From contig NZ_JANIET010000002.1 in NCBI RefSeq assembly GCF_024506435.1, positions 186,001 through 250,000 on the forward strand: 64,000 bases of DNA, given 5' to 3'. The number at the start of each line of letters is the position of its first letter. Positions within the stretch are counted from its first letter, which is position 1. A model generated the notes under the pieces. The model was not told the DNA's origin. It did no database searches and saw only the letters and a list, made by a program, of their open reading frames with translations. Both the position numbers and the translations under genes were made by a program. The stretch comes from Pantoea trifolii (lineage in GTDB: Bacteria; Pseudomonadota; Gammaproteobacteria; Enterobacterales; Enterobacteriaceae). Positions 43,851 to 52,584 of the stretch are shown piece after piece.

Positions 43851-44939
43851 ATGAAATCGTTATTTAGCCCGCGCAAAGCCGCCTTAGCTGCAGCGATCGT
43901 CGCTGCTTTCAGCCTGACCGCTTGCCAGGCTCCGGCTAAAAAAGCCGAAGCGCCAGCCGCTGCTGCCAAGCCAGTTGATACTTCTCTGACCCAGCGCACC
44001 CTGGGCGATGGCCTGTATGAAATGGCGTACTCGCCTGCGGCGAAAGCGTTATACGTTGCCAGCGCGCAGAGCTTTAAAGACGTGAACGGCGGTGTGATTT
44101 ATCGTCTCGACCCAACCACGCTGGAAACTAAAGGCGTGACGCATACCGATCTGAAAAACTTTGGTACGGCGATCGATGAAGCGGGTAGCGTGTTCTACAC
44201 CACCAACTCGCTGGATGGCGCCATCTCGAAAGTGGATGCGCAAAGCGGCAAAGTGCTGGAACGTTTAGTCTTCCCAGGTAAGAAAGATAAAGAAGGTTAT
44301 CCGGCGGGCGCGCGTGAAGTGCTGTGGCACGGCAACGAGTTGTATGTCGGTCGCGTGGCCGATCCGGGGTACATCTCGGTGGTTGACGTGAAAACCTTCA
44401 AGCTGAAAGCCACCATCAAGAATGCAGGAAAATGGGTAACCGGCATCATCTATTCTCCGCTGACTGAGCGCATTTATGCGACTAACGGCGCGGGCGAGAT
44501 TCTGGTCATCAATCCACGCACGCACATAATTGAGAAGCGCTGGACGGCGGGCGACGGTAAAGAGTACTTGTTCCTGAATATGGCGGAAGATCCGGCAACC
44601 GGTCGCCTGTTCGTTACCGACGATTCGAAAGGCAAAGCCACGCTGGTGTTTGATGAGCGTACCGGCAAAGTGATCAAACGTATTGAAGGCGATGCGCTGG
44701 CTATCAAATTCAATGCTAAGCGTAATGAGATCTACATCAGCCAGCGCGAATCGAAGAAAGTGCTGCAACTGGATGCCACTACGTACGCGGTGAAAAACAG
44801 CTGGTCGTTTGATAACAATCCAAACAGCCTGCTGATTGGCCCAGACAACAACACGTTGTATGTAACGTTGAAAGCAGAGTTCAACAAAGACTCCTCAACC
44901 AAAGGCCAGGATCAGATTGCGCGCATCGCACTGAAATAA
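43851..44939 (+). CDS. YncE-like beta-propeller lipoprotein
   Basis: A 362-aa seven-bladed propeller with repeats such as SPAAKALYVASAQ, GNELYVGRVADPGYISVVDVKT, SPLTERIYATNGAGEILVINPRT and GRLFVTDDSKGKATLVFDERTGK. The N-terminus has a lipobox (SLTAC, Cys near 25), so unlike E. coli YncE (soluble) it is predicted to be a lipoprotein. ATG 43851 follows ATGGAGTTGAGC. In E. coli yncE is divergent from the TonB receptor yncD; here a similar arrangement exists but the receptor is FhuE-like. Function of YncE is not established. Confidence 0.82.
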   Translation: MKSLFSPRKAALAAAIVAAFSLTACQAPAKKAEAPAAAAKPVDTSLTQRTLGDGLYEMAYSPAAKALYVASAQSFKDVNGGVIYRLDPTTLETKGVTHTDLKNFGTAIDEAGSVFYTTNSLDGAISKVDAQSGKVLERLVFPGKKDKEGYPAGAREVLWHGNELYVGRVADPGYISVVDVKTFKLKATIKNAGKWVTGIIYSPLTERIYATNGAGEILVINPRTHIIEKRWTAGDGKEYLFLNMAEDPATGRLFVTDDSKGKATLVFDERTGKVIKRIEGDALAIKFNAKRNEIYISQRESKKVLQLDATTYAVKNSWSFDNNPNSLLIGPDNNTLYVTLKAEFNKDSSTKGQDQIARIALK

Positions 44940-44966
44940 TCCCCTCAAGCGGTAACGATAATTCCT

Positions 44967-44988
44967 GCCCTCGTAAGAGGGCATTTTT
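44967..44988 (+). terminator. Intrinsic terminator of the YncE-like gene
   Basis: GCCCTC-GTAA-GAGGGC followed by ATTTTTG, 27 bases after the stop codon. Confidence 0.85.
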
Positions 44989-45057
44989 GTTTCCAATGAC
45001 TTATAACTGTGCAGGTTAAGCTGTTTTCCCCTGTTAATGACGAATAAGGCGCTGGCT

Positions 45058-45951
45058 ATGTTTAAAGGATTGAGTGCGTTTCCCCTGACTCCGCTGAATG
45101 CTTCTGGAATTGATGAGAAAGCTTTTCTTCATATCCTTGCGCGACTCACGGCAGCAAAAGTCGATTCACTTGGCGTGCTGGGTTCCACTGGCAGCTACGC
45201 CTATTTCACGCGCGAACAGCGCAAGCGCATTGCGACGCTGGCGGTGCAGCATGCGGACGCTATTCCGGTGATGGTCAGCATTGGCGCGGTGAGCACCGAT
45301 GAAGTGCTGCGACTTGCCGAGGATGCGCAACAAGCCGGCGCCAGCGCGTTGCTGCTGCCCGCCGTTTCCTATCAGAAACTCACTGATGACGAGGTGTTTG
45401 GCCTGTATCAGGATGTCACGCGCCACGTTTCGCTGCCGGTGTGCATTTATGACAATCCCGGCACCAGCCACTTTGTCTTCTCCGATGCGCTGCATGCGCG
45501 TATCGCCACGCTGCCGCACATCGCTTCCATCAAAATTCCCGGCGTGCCAGCCGAAATTGCGGCGGCGACGCAACGGGTAAACGCTTTGCGCGATCAATTA
45601 CCGCAAGACGTCACGATTGGTGTTAGCGGCGATGCCTTTGCCGCAGCAGGCCTAATCGCTGGTTGTGAAGTGTGGTATTCAGTGTGCGGCGGACTGTTCC
45701 CGCACACCGCTAAAGCAATGACGGATGCGGCGATGGCGGGAGATTTTGCGGCGGTAGCCGAACAGGGACAGCGGCTCGCACCGCTTTGGGCGCTGTTTAC
45801 GCAACACGGCGGCAGTATCCGCGTCATCGCTGCAGCGGCCAGTGCGCTGGGCCTCGCTGAGTATGATTGCCTGCCGCGCCCACTGCGTTCGCTGTCGGCG
45901 GCGGATGTGGTGGAGGTGAAGAGGGTGATTACAGATCTCGAGTTGGCGTAG
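45058..45951 (+). CDS. DapA/NanA-family (dihydrodipicolinate-synthase-like) lyase
   Basis: A 297-aa class I aldolase-type TIM barrel. GSTGSYAYFT, IYDNPGTSHF (conserved Tyr) and the Schiff-base lysine in IASIKIPG are visible. Family members include dihydrodipicolinate synthase, N-acetylneuraminate lyase and KDG aldolases. ATG 45058 is preferred over 45037 because AAGG lies 8 bases before it. The chromosomal dapA is normally elsewhere, and no nan lyase context is close except nanE at 47.4 kb, so the substrate is uncertain. Confidence 0.84.
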   Translation: MFKGLSAFPLTPLNASGIDEKAFLHILARLTAAKVDSLGVLGSTGSYAYFTREQRKRIATLAVQHADAIPVMVSIGAVSTDEVLRLAEDAQQAGASALLLPAVSYQKLTDDEVFGLYQDVTRHVSLPVCIYDNPGTSHFVFSDALHARIATLPHIASIKIPGVPAEIAAATQRVNALRDQLPQDVTIGVSGDAFAAAGLIAGCEVWYSVCGGLFPHTAKAMTDAAMAGDFAAVAEQGQRLAPLWALFTQHGGSIRVIAAAASALGLAEYDCLPRPLRSLSAADVVEVKRVITDLELA

Positions 45952-46072
45952 TGATAATGAGTTGATTAACTGCGATCGCACTAATAGTTAATCTGATAAT
46001 AGTTTCAATGGTTATTATTATTTCCATAGAAGGCGCACAGCCTTCACATCAAACAACTAAAGGAATACGACC

Positions 46073-46288
46073 ATGAAAACTATCAAAACTCTGACTATCG
46101 CCGCTGCTGCCGCTCTTTCACTGATGTCTGCTGCTAGCTTCGCTCAAACCGTTTCAGCTACTTCTCTGACGCTGGATGGTGCTGAAGCCAAAATCGCTGC
46201 ACAGGCTAAACAGAATGGTGAGCAATATAAAATTCTGGAAGCAAGCAACGGTAACGTCGTACATATGACCGCAGAACTTTACAAATAA
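46073..46288 (+). CDS. BhsA/YdgH-like (DUF1471) small secreted protein, tandem copy 1
   Basis: A 71-aa protein with a Sec signal (MKTIKTL...SAASFA, cleavage near 23) and a compact DUF1471 domain ending VHMTAELYK. AAAGGAATACGACC precedes the ATG. It is nearly identical in plan to the next gene, and the upstream regions are also similar (shared CGCACTAAT-GTTAAT...TTATTATTAT and the segment before the ATG), showing a duplication that included the promoter. Relatives are periplasmic stress proteins. Confidence 0.85.
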   Translation: MKTIKTLTIAAAAALSLMSAASFAQTVSATSLTLDGAEAKIAAQAKQNGEQYKILEASNGNVVHMTAELYK

Positions 46289-46318
46289 CGGATGGTTGCA
46301 TACGGATGTGCCAGAACA

Positions 46319-46342
46319 GGTCGCCTACGGGCGGCCTTTTTT
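46319..46342 (+). terminator. Intrinsic terminator after DUF1471 copy 1
   Basis: GGTCGCC pairs with GGGCGGCC (one G-U pair) and is followed by TTTTTT. Confidence 0.75.
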
Positions 46343-46483
46343 GTCGATAAAGCATCGGGAACTGTATAGTTACGTAAGTTATCGTGATCGCACTAATGGT
46401 TAATATTGAAACGATAACATCAGTTATTATTATTCTCATCGAAGGCACACAGTCTTCTAATTAAACCACTAAGGATTATGACC

Positions 46484-46699
46484 ATGAAAACTATCAAAAC
46501 ATTGTCTATCGCCGCTGTTGCTGCTCTTTCAATGATGTCTGCAGCTAGCTTTGCGCAGAGCGTCTCTGTTGAGTCTTCTACTCTTGATGGCGCAGAAGCA
46601 AAAATCGCTGCACAGGCACAAGAGCAGGGTGCACAGTACAAAATTACTGAAGCCAACACGAATAACCGCGTACACATGACTGCGGAACTGTACAAATAA
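46484..46699 (+). CDS. BhsA/YdgH-like (DUF1471) small secreted protein, tandem copy 2
   Basis: A 71-aa paralogue of the gene at 46073: same signal peptide (MKTIKTLSIAAVAALSMMSA), the shared TLDGAEAKIAAQAQ core and the same VHMTAELYK end. ATG 46484 is chosen over 46478 since it gives 9 bases to AAGG and aligns with copy 1. It has its own promoter region and terminator, so the copies can be regulated separately. Confidence 0.85.
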   Translation: MKTIKTLSIAAVAALSMMSAASFAQSVSVESSTLDGAEAKIAAQAQEQGAQYKITEANTNNRVHMTAELYK

Positions 46700-46726
46700 G
46701 TTAATCGCACAAGACGTTGTATTAAG

Positions 46727-46749
46727 GCCGCCTCCGGGCGGCTTTGTTG
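46727..46749 (+). terminator. Intrinsic terminator after DUF1471 copy 2
   Basis: GCCGCC-tcc-GGGCGGC hairpin followed by TTTGTTG. Confidence 0.7.
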
Positions 46750-46841
46750 TATCTGCATGTCCGTAAATGGCCTGCGCATGTCCCGCCGTCCGCTCGCGCT
46801 CTGTGTATCATCAACGCAGTTCTCCTCCACACGGATATCGC

Positions 46842-47153
46842 ATGAAAACCTACGTCAGCAAAAACTTCTCACCTGCTAAAGCCTGGGATGCGCTAGACAT
46901 CGCCAACTTTGGCGGCACTAGCGTGCGTCTGCACTGGACCAATCAACCTTACAAATGGCACATCAATGATGGCGAAGAAGTATTTGTGGTGCTGAACGGC
47001 GCGGTAGAGATGCATTACCGCGATGCGGGCGAGGTGAAAAAAGTGCTGCTCAATACTGGCGACATTTTTTACGCCAGCATTGGCACCGAGCATGTTGCGC
47101 ACCCGCAAGGCGAAGCGCGCGTATTAGTGATCGAAAAAGAGGGTTCGGTTTAA
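46842..47153 (+). CDS. Small single-domain cupin protein
   Basis: A 103-aa cupin. The segment WHINDGEEVFVVLNGAVEMHYRD and GDIFYASIGTEHVAHPQGEARVLVIEK carry the two cupin motifs, with His in WHI, Glu in GEE and His in EHV as possible metal ligands. The frame is open upstream to 46767, but ATG 46842 (MKTYVSKNF) matches the usual N-terminus. Function unknown. The gap 47154-47361 to nanE shows no supported feature. Confidence 0.75.
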   Translation: MKTYVSKNFSPAKAWDALDIANFGGTSVRLHWTNQPYKWHINDGEEVFVVLNGAVEMHYRDAGEVKKVLLNTGDIFYASIGTEHVAHPQGEARVLVIEKEGSV

Positions 47154-47361
47154 AGCCTGATACTGACGCACCTAAACACGCTAACGCATCAAGTGTGTCA
47201 AACCGGTCGTTGGAAATTCACAATCGTGCGAAAAGTAACCGTCTGCGCGCATCGGGCGCTGTGTGGTGAGAGGCGAGTTTTATCCACAGGTTAACGGCGA
47301 CTCTACACACGGGGATTGTGGATAACCTTCAGCAAGGTGCCCTTAATGTGGACCTCAAAAA

Positions 47362-48051
47362 TTAATTGATGGCATTCACAAAGCGGCGCGTTATCTGCTG
47401 TGGACGCGTAATCGCGCCGCCGACCACCACTGCATGCGCGCCCAGCGCCAGACAGTGCGCCGCCATTTCCGGCGTTTCGACATTCCCTTCGGCGATGACC
47501 GGCACTTCTACCGCAGCTAAAACGTCACGCAGGAAGCGGCAATCATCGGCAGCCAGATAACAACCTTGCGTTTCTGCGGTGTACCCGTGCAGCGTGGTAC
47601 CAACGCAATCGAAACCTAATTCTGACGCATTGCGCGCTTCTTCCACTGTGGCGATATCAGCCATCAGCAGCAAATGCGGATAGCGCTGGCGAATCGCCGC
47701 CACCAATGCCGGCAGCTGCAAATCGCCAGGACGCGTGTGTAGCGTGGCATCCAGCGCAATCATCGCCGGATTCGCCACCATCAACTCATCCACTTCCCGC
47801 AGCGTCGCGGTGATGTACACATCGCTGCCGGGATAGTCGCGTTTAATAATGGCGATAATCGGCAAATCCACCGTTTGCATAATCTGCTGCACGTCGAGCA
47901 GGCTGTTGGCGCGAATCGCTGCCGCACCACCTTCCATTGCCGCCAACGCCATGCGCGACATAATAAACGGGCTGTGTAACGGCTCATCTTCCAGAGCCTG
48001 ACACGAGACCACCAGTTTTCCCTGAATCTGGGCCAGCATCGGTGCTTTCAT
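47362..48051 (-). CDS. nanE: N-acetylmannosamine-6-phosphate 2-epimerase
   Basis: A 229-aa TIM-barrel enzyme of the NanE family. [34 protein letters not shown] and the C-terminal [21 protein letters not shown] segment are typical, with conserved Lys in IIKRD and the Glu in AEGN. It converts ManNAc-6-P to GlcNAc-6-P. The start overlaps the PTS gene stop by 4 bases. Lacking nanATK nearby, it appears tied to the PTS permease rather than to sialic acid uptake. Confidence 0.9.
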   Translation of the reverse strand: MKAPMLAQIQGKLVVSCQALEDEPLHSPFIMSRMALAAMEGGAAAIRANSLLDVQQIMQTVDLPIIAIIKRDYPGSDVYITATLREVDELMVANPAMIALDATLHTRPGDLQLPALVAAIRQRYPHLLLMADIATVEEARNASELGFDCVGTTLHGYTAETQGCYLAADDCRFLRDVLAAVEVPVIAEGNVETPEMAAHCLALGAHAVVVGGAITRPQQITRRFVNAIN

Positions 48052-49607
48052 AGCGCGAGTAACTCCTCTACTTCATTTTTGATAATGGTGACGTGCGGGC
48101 CATAAATTACCTGCACGCCTTTGCCACGTTGGATCACGGCGCGTGCGCCGGTGGCTTTCAATGCGTTTTCATCGAGCTTGCTGCTGTCGATCAGCGTGAT
48201 GCGCAGACGCGTGGCGCAGCAATCCAGTTCGGCGATGTTCTGTTTGCCACCTAAAGCCGCGATGACCTGCAGTGGACGTTCTCCGGCGACCATCGGCGCT
48301 GTTTCAATGCTGGCATCTTCACGGCCCGGCGTTTTGAAATTGAAGCGGGTGATCAGCAGGCGGAAAGTAAAGTAATAGAGCAGGAACCACGGCACGCCAA
48401 CCAGCGGGACATACCACCAATGGGTTTTCGCTTCGCCCTGTAATACGCCGAACAGAATGAAATCGATCAGGCCGCCAGAGAAGGTTTGGCCAATGGTGAT
48501 GTGCAGGATGTGGGCGATCATAAATGCCAGCCCATCAAACAGCGCGTGGATGACATACAGCACCGGTGCAACAAACAGGAACGAGAACTCAATCGGTTCG
48601 GTGATACCGGTAAGGAAAGAGGTCAGCGCTGCCGACAGCAGCAATCCGGCCACGCGTTGGCGGTTTTCCGGTTTGGTGGTGTGATACATCGCCAGACACG
48701 CGCCGATCAGGCCAAACATCATAGTAATGAAGCGACCAGACATAAAGCGCGCGGTGCCAACATAGAATTGCTGGGTATTGGGATCGGCAAGCTGGGCAAA
48801 GAAGATGCGCTGCGTGCCTTCCACCAGATGTCCGTTAACCACTTCGCTGCCGCCGAGCGCGGTGGTCCAGAATGGCAGATAGAAGATGTGATGCAGGCCG
48901 AACGGGCCAAGCATGCGCAGCACGAAGCCGTAGATAAAGGTGCCGAAATAGCCGGTGGCATCGACTAATCCGCCCAAGCCAAAAATCAGCTTCTGGAAAT
49001 GCGGCCAGACAAGGGTCATCGCCGCGCCCACCAGAATGGCGACCAGGGAGCTGATAATCGGCACAAAGCGCGAGCCACCGAAGAAACCAAGGAACTGCGG
49101 CAGAGCAATTTTGTTGTAGCGATTATGCAGCATGGCCGTGACCAGCCCGATCACCACGCCACCAAATACGCCAGTTTCCAGCGTTTGAATGCCAAGCGCC
49201 ATGCCTTGTCCCACCGCGCTAAGGTTGTCCTGCGCCAGCACGCCGGTTAGCGTCAGCAGCGCATTGATGGTGGCGTTCATCACCAGATAAGCCAGCAGCG
49301 AGGCCAATCCGGCGGTGCCTTTGTCACTTTTTGCTAATCCCACCGCTACGCCAACCGCAAACAGCACCGCGAGGTTGGCGAACACCACTGAGCCGGCGCT
49401 GGCCATAATGGTAAACACGCCTTGTAGCCAGGTGACATCGAGGAACGGATAGGCTTTGATGGTATTGGGATTGGAGAGTGCACCGCCAATGCCCAGCAGC
49501 AAACCGGCTGCCGGTAGCACGGCGATCGGTAACATGAACGACTTGCCAAAACGCTGAGCTTTTTCGAACCAACCTCCGGATGAGGCACCGCTGAAAATGG
49601 ATGACAT
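48048..49607 (-). CDS. Glucose-family PTS transporter subunit IICB (amino-sugar type)
   Basis: A 519-aa fused EIIC-EIIB. The IIC domain (1-410) has the family start [21 protein letters not shown] and the substrate-site [11 protein letters not shown]. The C-terminal IIB domain carries the phosphorylated cysteine in [12 protein letters not shown]. No EIIA domain is attached, so it depends on another EIIA (Crr-like). Its operon partner is nanE and its divergent regulator is of MurR/RpiR type. This suggests N-acetylmannosamine (or a close hexosamine) uptake as 6-phosphate feeding NanE. The sugar is inference. Confidence 0.85.
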   Translation of the reverse strand: MSSIFSGASSGGWFEKAQRFGKSFMLPIAVLPAAGLLLGIGGALSNPNTIKAYPFLDVTWLQGVFTIMASAGSVVFANLAVLFAVGVAVGLAKSDKGTAGLASLLAYLVMNATINALLTLTGVLAQDNLSAVGQGMALGIQTLETGVFGGVVIGLVTAMLHNRYNKIALPQFLGFFGGSRFVPIISSLVAILVGAAMTLVWPHFQKLIFGLGGLVDATGYFGTFIYGFVLRMLGPFGLHHIFYLPFWTTALGGSEVVNGHLVEGTQRIFFAQLADPNTQQFYVGTARFMSGRFITMMFGLIGACLAMYHTTKPENRQRVAGLLLSAALTSFLTGITEPIEFSFLFVAPVLYVIHALFDGLAFMIAHILHITIGQTFSGGLIDFILFGVLQGEAKTHWWYVPLVGVPWFLLYYFTFRLLITRFNFKTPGREDASIETAPMVAGERPLQVIAALGGKQNIAELDCCATRLRITLIDSSKLDENALKATGARAVIQRGKGVQVIYGPHVTIIKNEVEELLAL

Positions 49608-49629
49608 AAATTTTTATTCCTGAAGTGAT

Positions 49630-49655
49630 ATTGTGGTAAAAATTATTACCACAAT
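49630..49655. promoter_or_regulatory. Palindromic operator between the PTS and RpiR-type genes
   Basis: ATTGTGGTAA-aaatta-TTACCACAAT, perfect 10-bp arms, 23 bp upstream of the PTS start. It is the probable binding site of the divergently encoded MurR/RpiR-family regulator. Confidence 0.75.
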
Positions 49656-49687
49656 TTAATTCAGTAGGTGAAAATTTCCATCATTAT

Positions 49688-49703
49688 TGTGATAGCTTTC
49701 ACT
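49688..49703. promoter_or_regulatory. CRP site of the PTS/nanE promoter region
   Basis: TGTGATAGCTTTCACT matches TGTGA-N6-TCACA in 9 of 10 positions. It lies in the 154-bp divergent gap next to the palindromic operator, consistent with catabolite control of an amino-sugar PTS. Confidence 0.65.
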
Positions 49704-49761
49704 TATGCCCTAATCTGCTGCACACTGTGCGCCATTAATGCCGTGAATCAGAGAGACCGCC

Positions 49762-50589
49762 ATGACGGACAATGAAAACATCTTGCTGCATCTGCGCCAG
49801 GGTTTGCCGGGCTACAGTCCAACGCTGCAAAAGCTGGGCGATTTCATCCTCACCGACCCGCAGAAAGTGCTATATCTCACCATCACCGAACTGGCGCGTG
49901 AGACCGACACCAGCGAAGCGAGCGTGACGCGGCTGTGTCGTCATCTCGGCTGCAAAGGCTATACCGAATTCAAAATGGCGCTGGCGCTGGATGTGCAACA
50001 CAATCAGCCCGCTGCACTTACCAGCGGTGACAGCATCGACATGCTGGTAGAGGAAACGGTGCAGGCGCTGCGGGATACCGGGAAATTCATTAACCGCGAG
50101 GTTTTACAGCTTGCGGTGGAAGCGCTGCATCAGGCCAACACCATCCAGATCTACGGCGTGGCGGCCAGCGCGATTACCGGTGAGTATCTGCACTATCGCC
50201 TGTTGCGCTTAGGCAAATCGGCGCAACTGTTTGGTGATATGCATCGCGCGGCGATGAATGCCTCGACGCTAAAAGAGGGCGATTTGGTGATCGCCATCTC
50301 TGCATCCGGTTCAACCAAAGATGTGATGCATGTGGTGAAGGTGGCGAAGAAGCAAAACGCGCGCGTGCTGATGCTGAGTAATACACTGCGCAGCCCGATG
50401 GGCAGCTTAGCCGATATGCTGCTGGTGGCTGCAAGGCCGGAAGGCCCGTTCAACGCCGGTGCGCTGAGCGGCAAAGTGGGCGCGATGCTGCTGGTGGAAG
50501 TGCTGATTAACGAATTGATGACGCACGATGTACGCTATCTGGCGGCGAGCCAGCAAACGGCAACGGCGACATTGCCGATGTTGATGTGA
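49762..50589 (+). CDS. MurR/RpiR-family transcriptional regulator with SIS domain
   Basis: A 275-aa regulator: N-terminal helix-turn-helix (ITELARETDTSEASVTRLCRHLGCKGYTEFK) and a C-terminal SIS domain (about 125-255) with IYGVAASAITGEYLHYRLLRLG and AISASGSTKDVMHVVK, which bind phosphosugars. It is divergent from the PTS/nanE operon and probably senses ManNAc-6-P or GlcNAc-6-P to control the operator at 49630-49655. Confidence 0.88.
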   Translation: MTDNENILLHLRQGLPGYSPTLQKLGDFILTDPQKVLYLTITELARETDTSEASVTRLCRHLGCKGYTEFKMALALDVQHNQPAALTSGDSIDMLVEETVQALRDTGKFINREVLQLAVEALHQANTIQIYGVAASAITGEYLHYRLLRLGKSAQLFGDMHRAAMNASTLKEGDLVIAISASGSTKDVMHVVKVAKKQNARVLMLSNTLRSPMGSLADMLLVAARPEGPFNAGALSGKVGAMLLVEVLINELMTHDVRYLAASQQTATATLPMLM

Positions 50590-50608
50590 TTTGAGCGGGA
50601 TGGGGGAA

Positions 50609-50632
50609 GGTCGCCATGAATGGCGACCCTAC
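50609..50632. repeat. House palindrome with CTAC tail
   Basis: GGTCGCCATGAATGGCGACCCTAC between the convergent rpiR-type and macB genes. Confidence 0.8.
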
Positions 50633-50646
50633 GGCGTGAGATTTGA

Positions 50647-52584
50647 TTATTCGCTGGCTAACGCCGCTACCGGATCCATGCGCGCGGCTTTGCGCGCCGG
50701 AAGATAACCAAAAATCATGCCGATGATGGTGGAGCAAGCAAACGCCGCGCCCGCCGACTGCCACGAGAAGATCGCCGTAATCATGCCGCCCGCCAGCAGG
50801 CTGATAATCGGTCCAATCACCAGCGCTAACGCGACACCGAGCGATCCGCCCACCAGACAGACCAGAACCGCTTCGATCATAAACTGCTGCATGATGTCGC
50901 CGCGTCGCGCGCCCACCGCCATACGCACACCGATTTCATGGGTACGCTCGGTTACCGACACCAGCATGATGTTCATCACGCCGATGCTGCCAATCATCAG
51001 CGCAATCGAGGCGACCAGCAGAATCAGCAACGTTAAGGTTGCGGCGGCGTCTTCAATCGCTTTACGGTATTTGTCGCGGTTGAACACCAGGAAATCTTTG
51101 GTGCCGTGACGCGCGGTCAATAATTGCGTCAGCGATTCCACCGCCGGGCCGCTCACCACATCATCCTTGAGTTTAATGCTGATGCTGGTCAACGCGGTTT
51201 GCCCGCTGATGCGATACATCACGGTGCTCCACGGCAGCCACACGCTGAGGCGATTGGGCGACATGCCATCGTTGTTATCCGCCACGCCAATCACCCGCAC
51301 CGGCACCGAACCCAACACGATCATCTTGCCAATTGGGCTTTGACCCTGTTCGCCGAACAGTTTATTGCGCGTGTTGGTATCAATGATGATCTCCTGACGC
51401 GCGTGACGCTCATCGCTGAAGTTGCTGCCTTCCAGCAGTTTGATGCCCTGAATCTGGAAATACTCTTTACCGACGCCATAAACCGAGGTTTTGGATGCGT
51501 TGGAGAGATAACGAATCGGCTGATTGGCGATCATTTCTGGACTGACCGCCGCAACAAACTGCTGGCGCCCAATCACATCAGCATCCGCCATCACCAGCGT
51601 CAGCACCGGATGCGCTTCATCCTCAACGAAATCACCACCGGCATAGATTGACACCACGTTGGTGCCGAGCCCGGAAATACTCTCCAGCGTTTTTTGCCGC
51701 GCGCCCTGGCCGAGCGCCACCACCGTAACCACTGCCGCAATGCCAAAAATGATCCCGGTCATGGTCAGCGCGGTGCGCAGTCGATGCGCGTTCATCGCAT
51801 TCAGCGCCATGCGCAGCGATTCGCGTAAGCGATCGAGAAAGCCGCGCAGTTTGCTCTGACTTTTACGCGCTGCGGGAGCATATTGCGCACGCGTGGCATC
51901 CGGTTTGCGGCCGCTGTCGGCAACAATCTCGCCGTCCTGAATCTCAATAATGCGATCGGCGTGCTGCGCCACTTTCATGTCATGCGTCACGATGATCACC
52001 GTGTGACCTTCGCGATTGAGATCGTGCAGGATGCGCAGCACCTCTTCGCCGGAGTGTGAATCCAGCGCGCCGGTCGGTTCATCGGCAAGAATGATTTCGG
52101 CACCGTTAATCAGCGCGCGCGCAATACTGACGCGCTGCTGCTGGCCGCCGGACAACTCGCCCGGCTTGTGATGCTCGCGGCCCTGCAAACCTAAACGTGC
52201 CAGCAGATCTGCCGCGCGCTGCAGCCGCGCTTTGCCCTGCAGATTGGCGTAAATAGATGGGATTTCAACGTTGCTCAGGGCGCTGAGATCCGGCATCAGA
52301 TGATAGCGCTGGAAGATAAAGCCGATGTGTTCGCGGCGTACTTTCGCCAGCGCATCCGGCGACAGCGTGGCGGTGTTCTGACCACTAATCAAATAGTCAC
52401 CGCTATCCGGCGCATCAAGGCAGCCGAGAATGTTCAGCAGCGTCGATTTACCCGAACCGGACGGCCCGATAATCGCCACCAACTCGCCGCTGGCGATACT
52501 CAGATTGATGTCTTTCAGCACATGCAGAGATTGTGAACCGTTAACATAGCTGCGCTGAATGTTTTTCAGTTCGATAATATTCAC
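50647..52584 (-). CDS. macB: MacB macrolide/peptide efflux ABC transporter
   Basis: A 645-aa half-transporter like E. coli MacB (648 aa). The N-terminal ATPase has Walker A GPSGSGKST, signature LSGGQQQRVSIARAL and Walker B EIILADEPTGALD; then one membrane helix near 275, a large periplasmic domain (about 300-510) and three C-terminal helices (MacB_PCD/FtsX type, ending LPARKAARMDPVAAL). With MacA and TolC it exports macrolides, enterotoxin or haem-related compounds. The start overlaps the macA stop by ATGA. Confidence 0.92.
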   Translation of the reverse strand: MNIIELKNIQRSYVNGSQSLHVLKDINLSIASGELVAIIGPSGSGKSTLLNILGCLDAPDSGDYLISGQNTATLSPDALAKVRREHIGFIFQRYHLMPDLSALSNVEIPSIYANLQGKARLQRAADLLARLGLQGREHHKPGELSGGQQQRVSIARALINGAEIILADEPTGALDSHSGEEVLRILHDLNREGHTVIIVTHDMKVAQHADRIIEIQDGEIVADSGRKPDATRAQYAPAARKSQSKLRGFLDRLRESLRMALNAMNAHRLRTALTMTGIIFGIAAVVTVVALGQGARQKTLESISGLGTNVVSIYAGGDFVEDEAHPVLTLVMADADVIGRQQFVAAVSPEMIANQPIRYLSNASKTSVYGVGKEYFQIQGIKLLEGSNFSDERHARQEIIIDTNTRNKLFGEQGQSPIGKMIVLGSVPVRVIGVADNNDGMSPNRLSVWLPWSTVMYRISGQTALTSISIKLKDDVVSGPAVESLTQLLTARHGTKDFLVFNRDKYRKAIEDAAATLTLLILLVASIALMIGSIGVMNIMLVSVTERTHEIGVRMAVGARRGDIMQQFMIEAVLVCLVGGSLGVALALVIGPIISLLAGGMITAIFSWQSAGAAFACSTIIGMIFGYLPARKAARMDPVAALASE

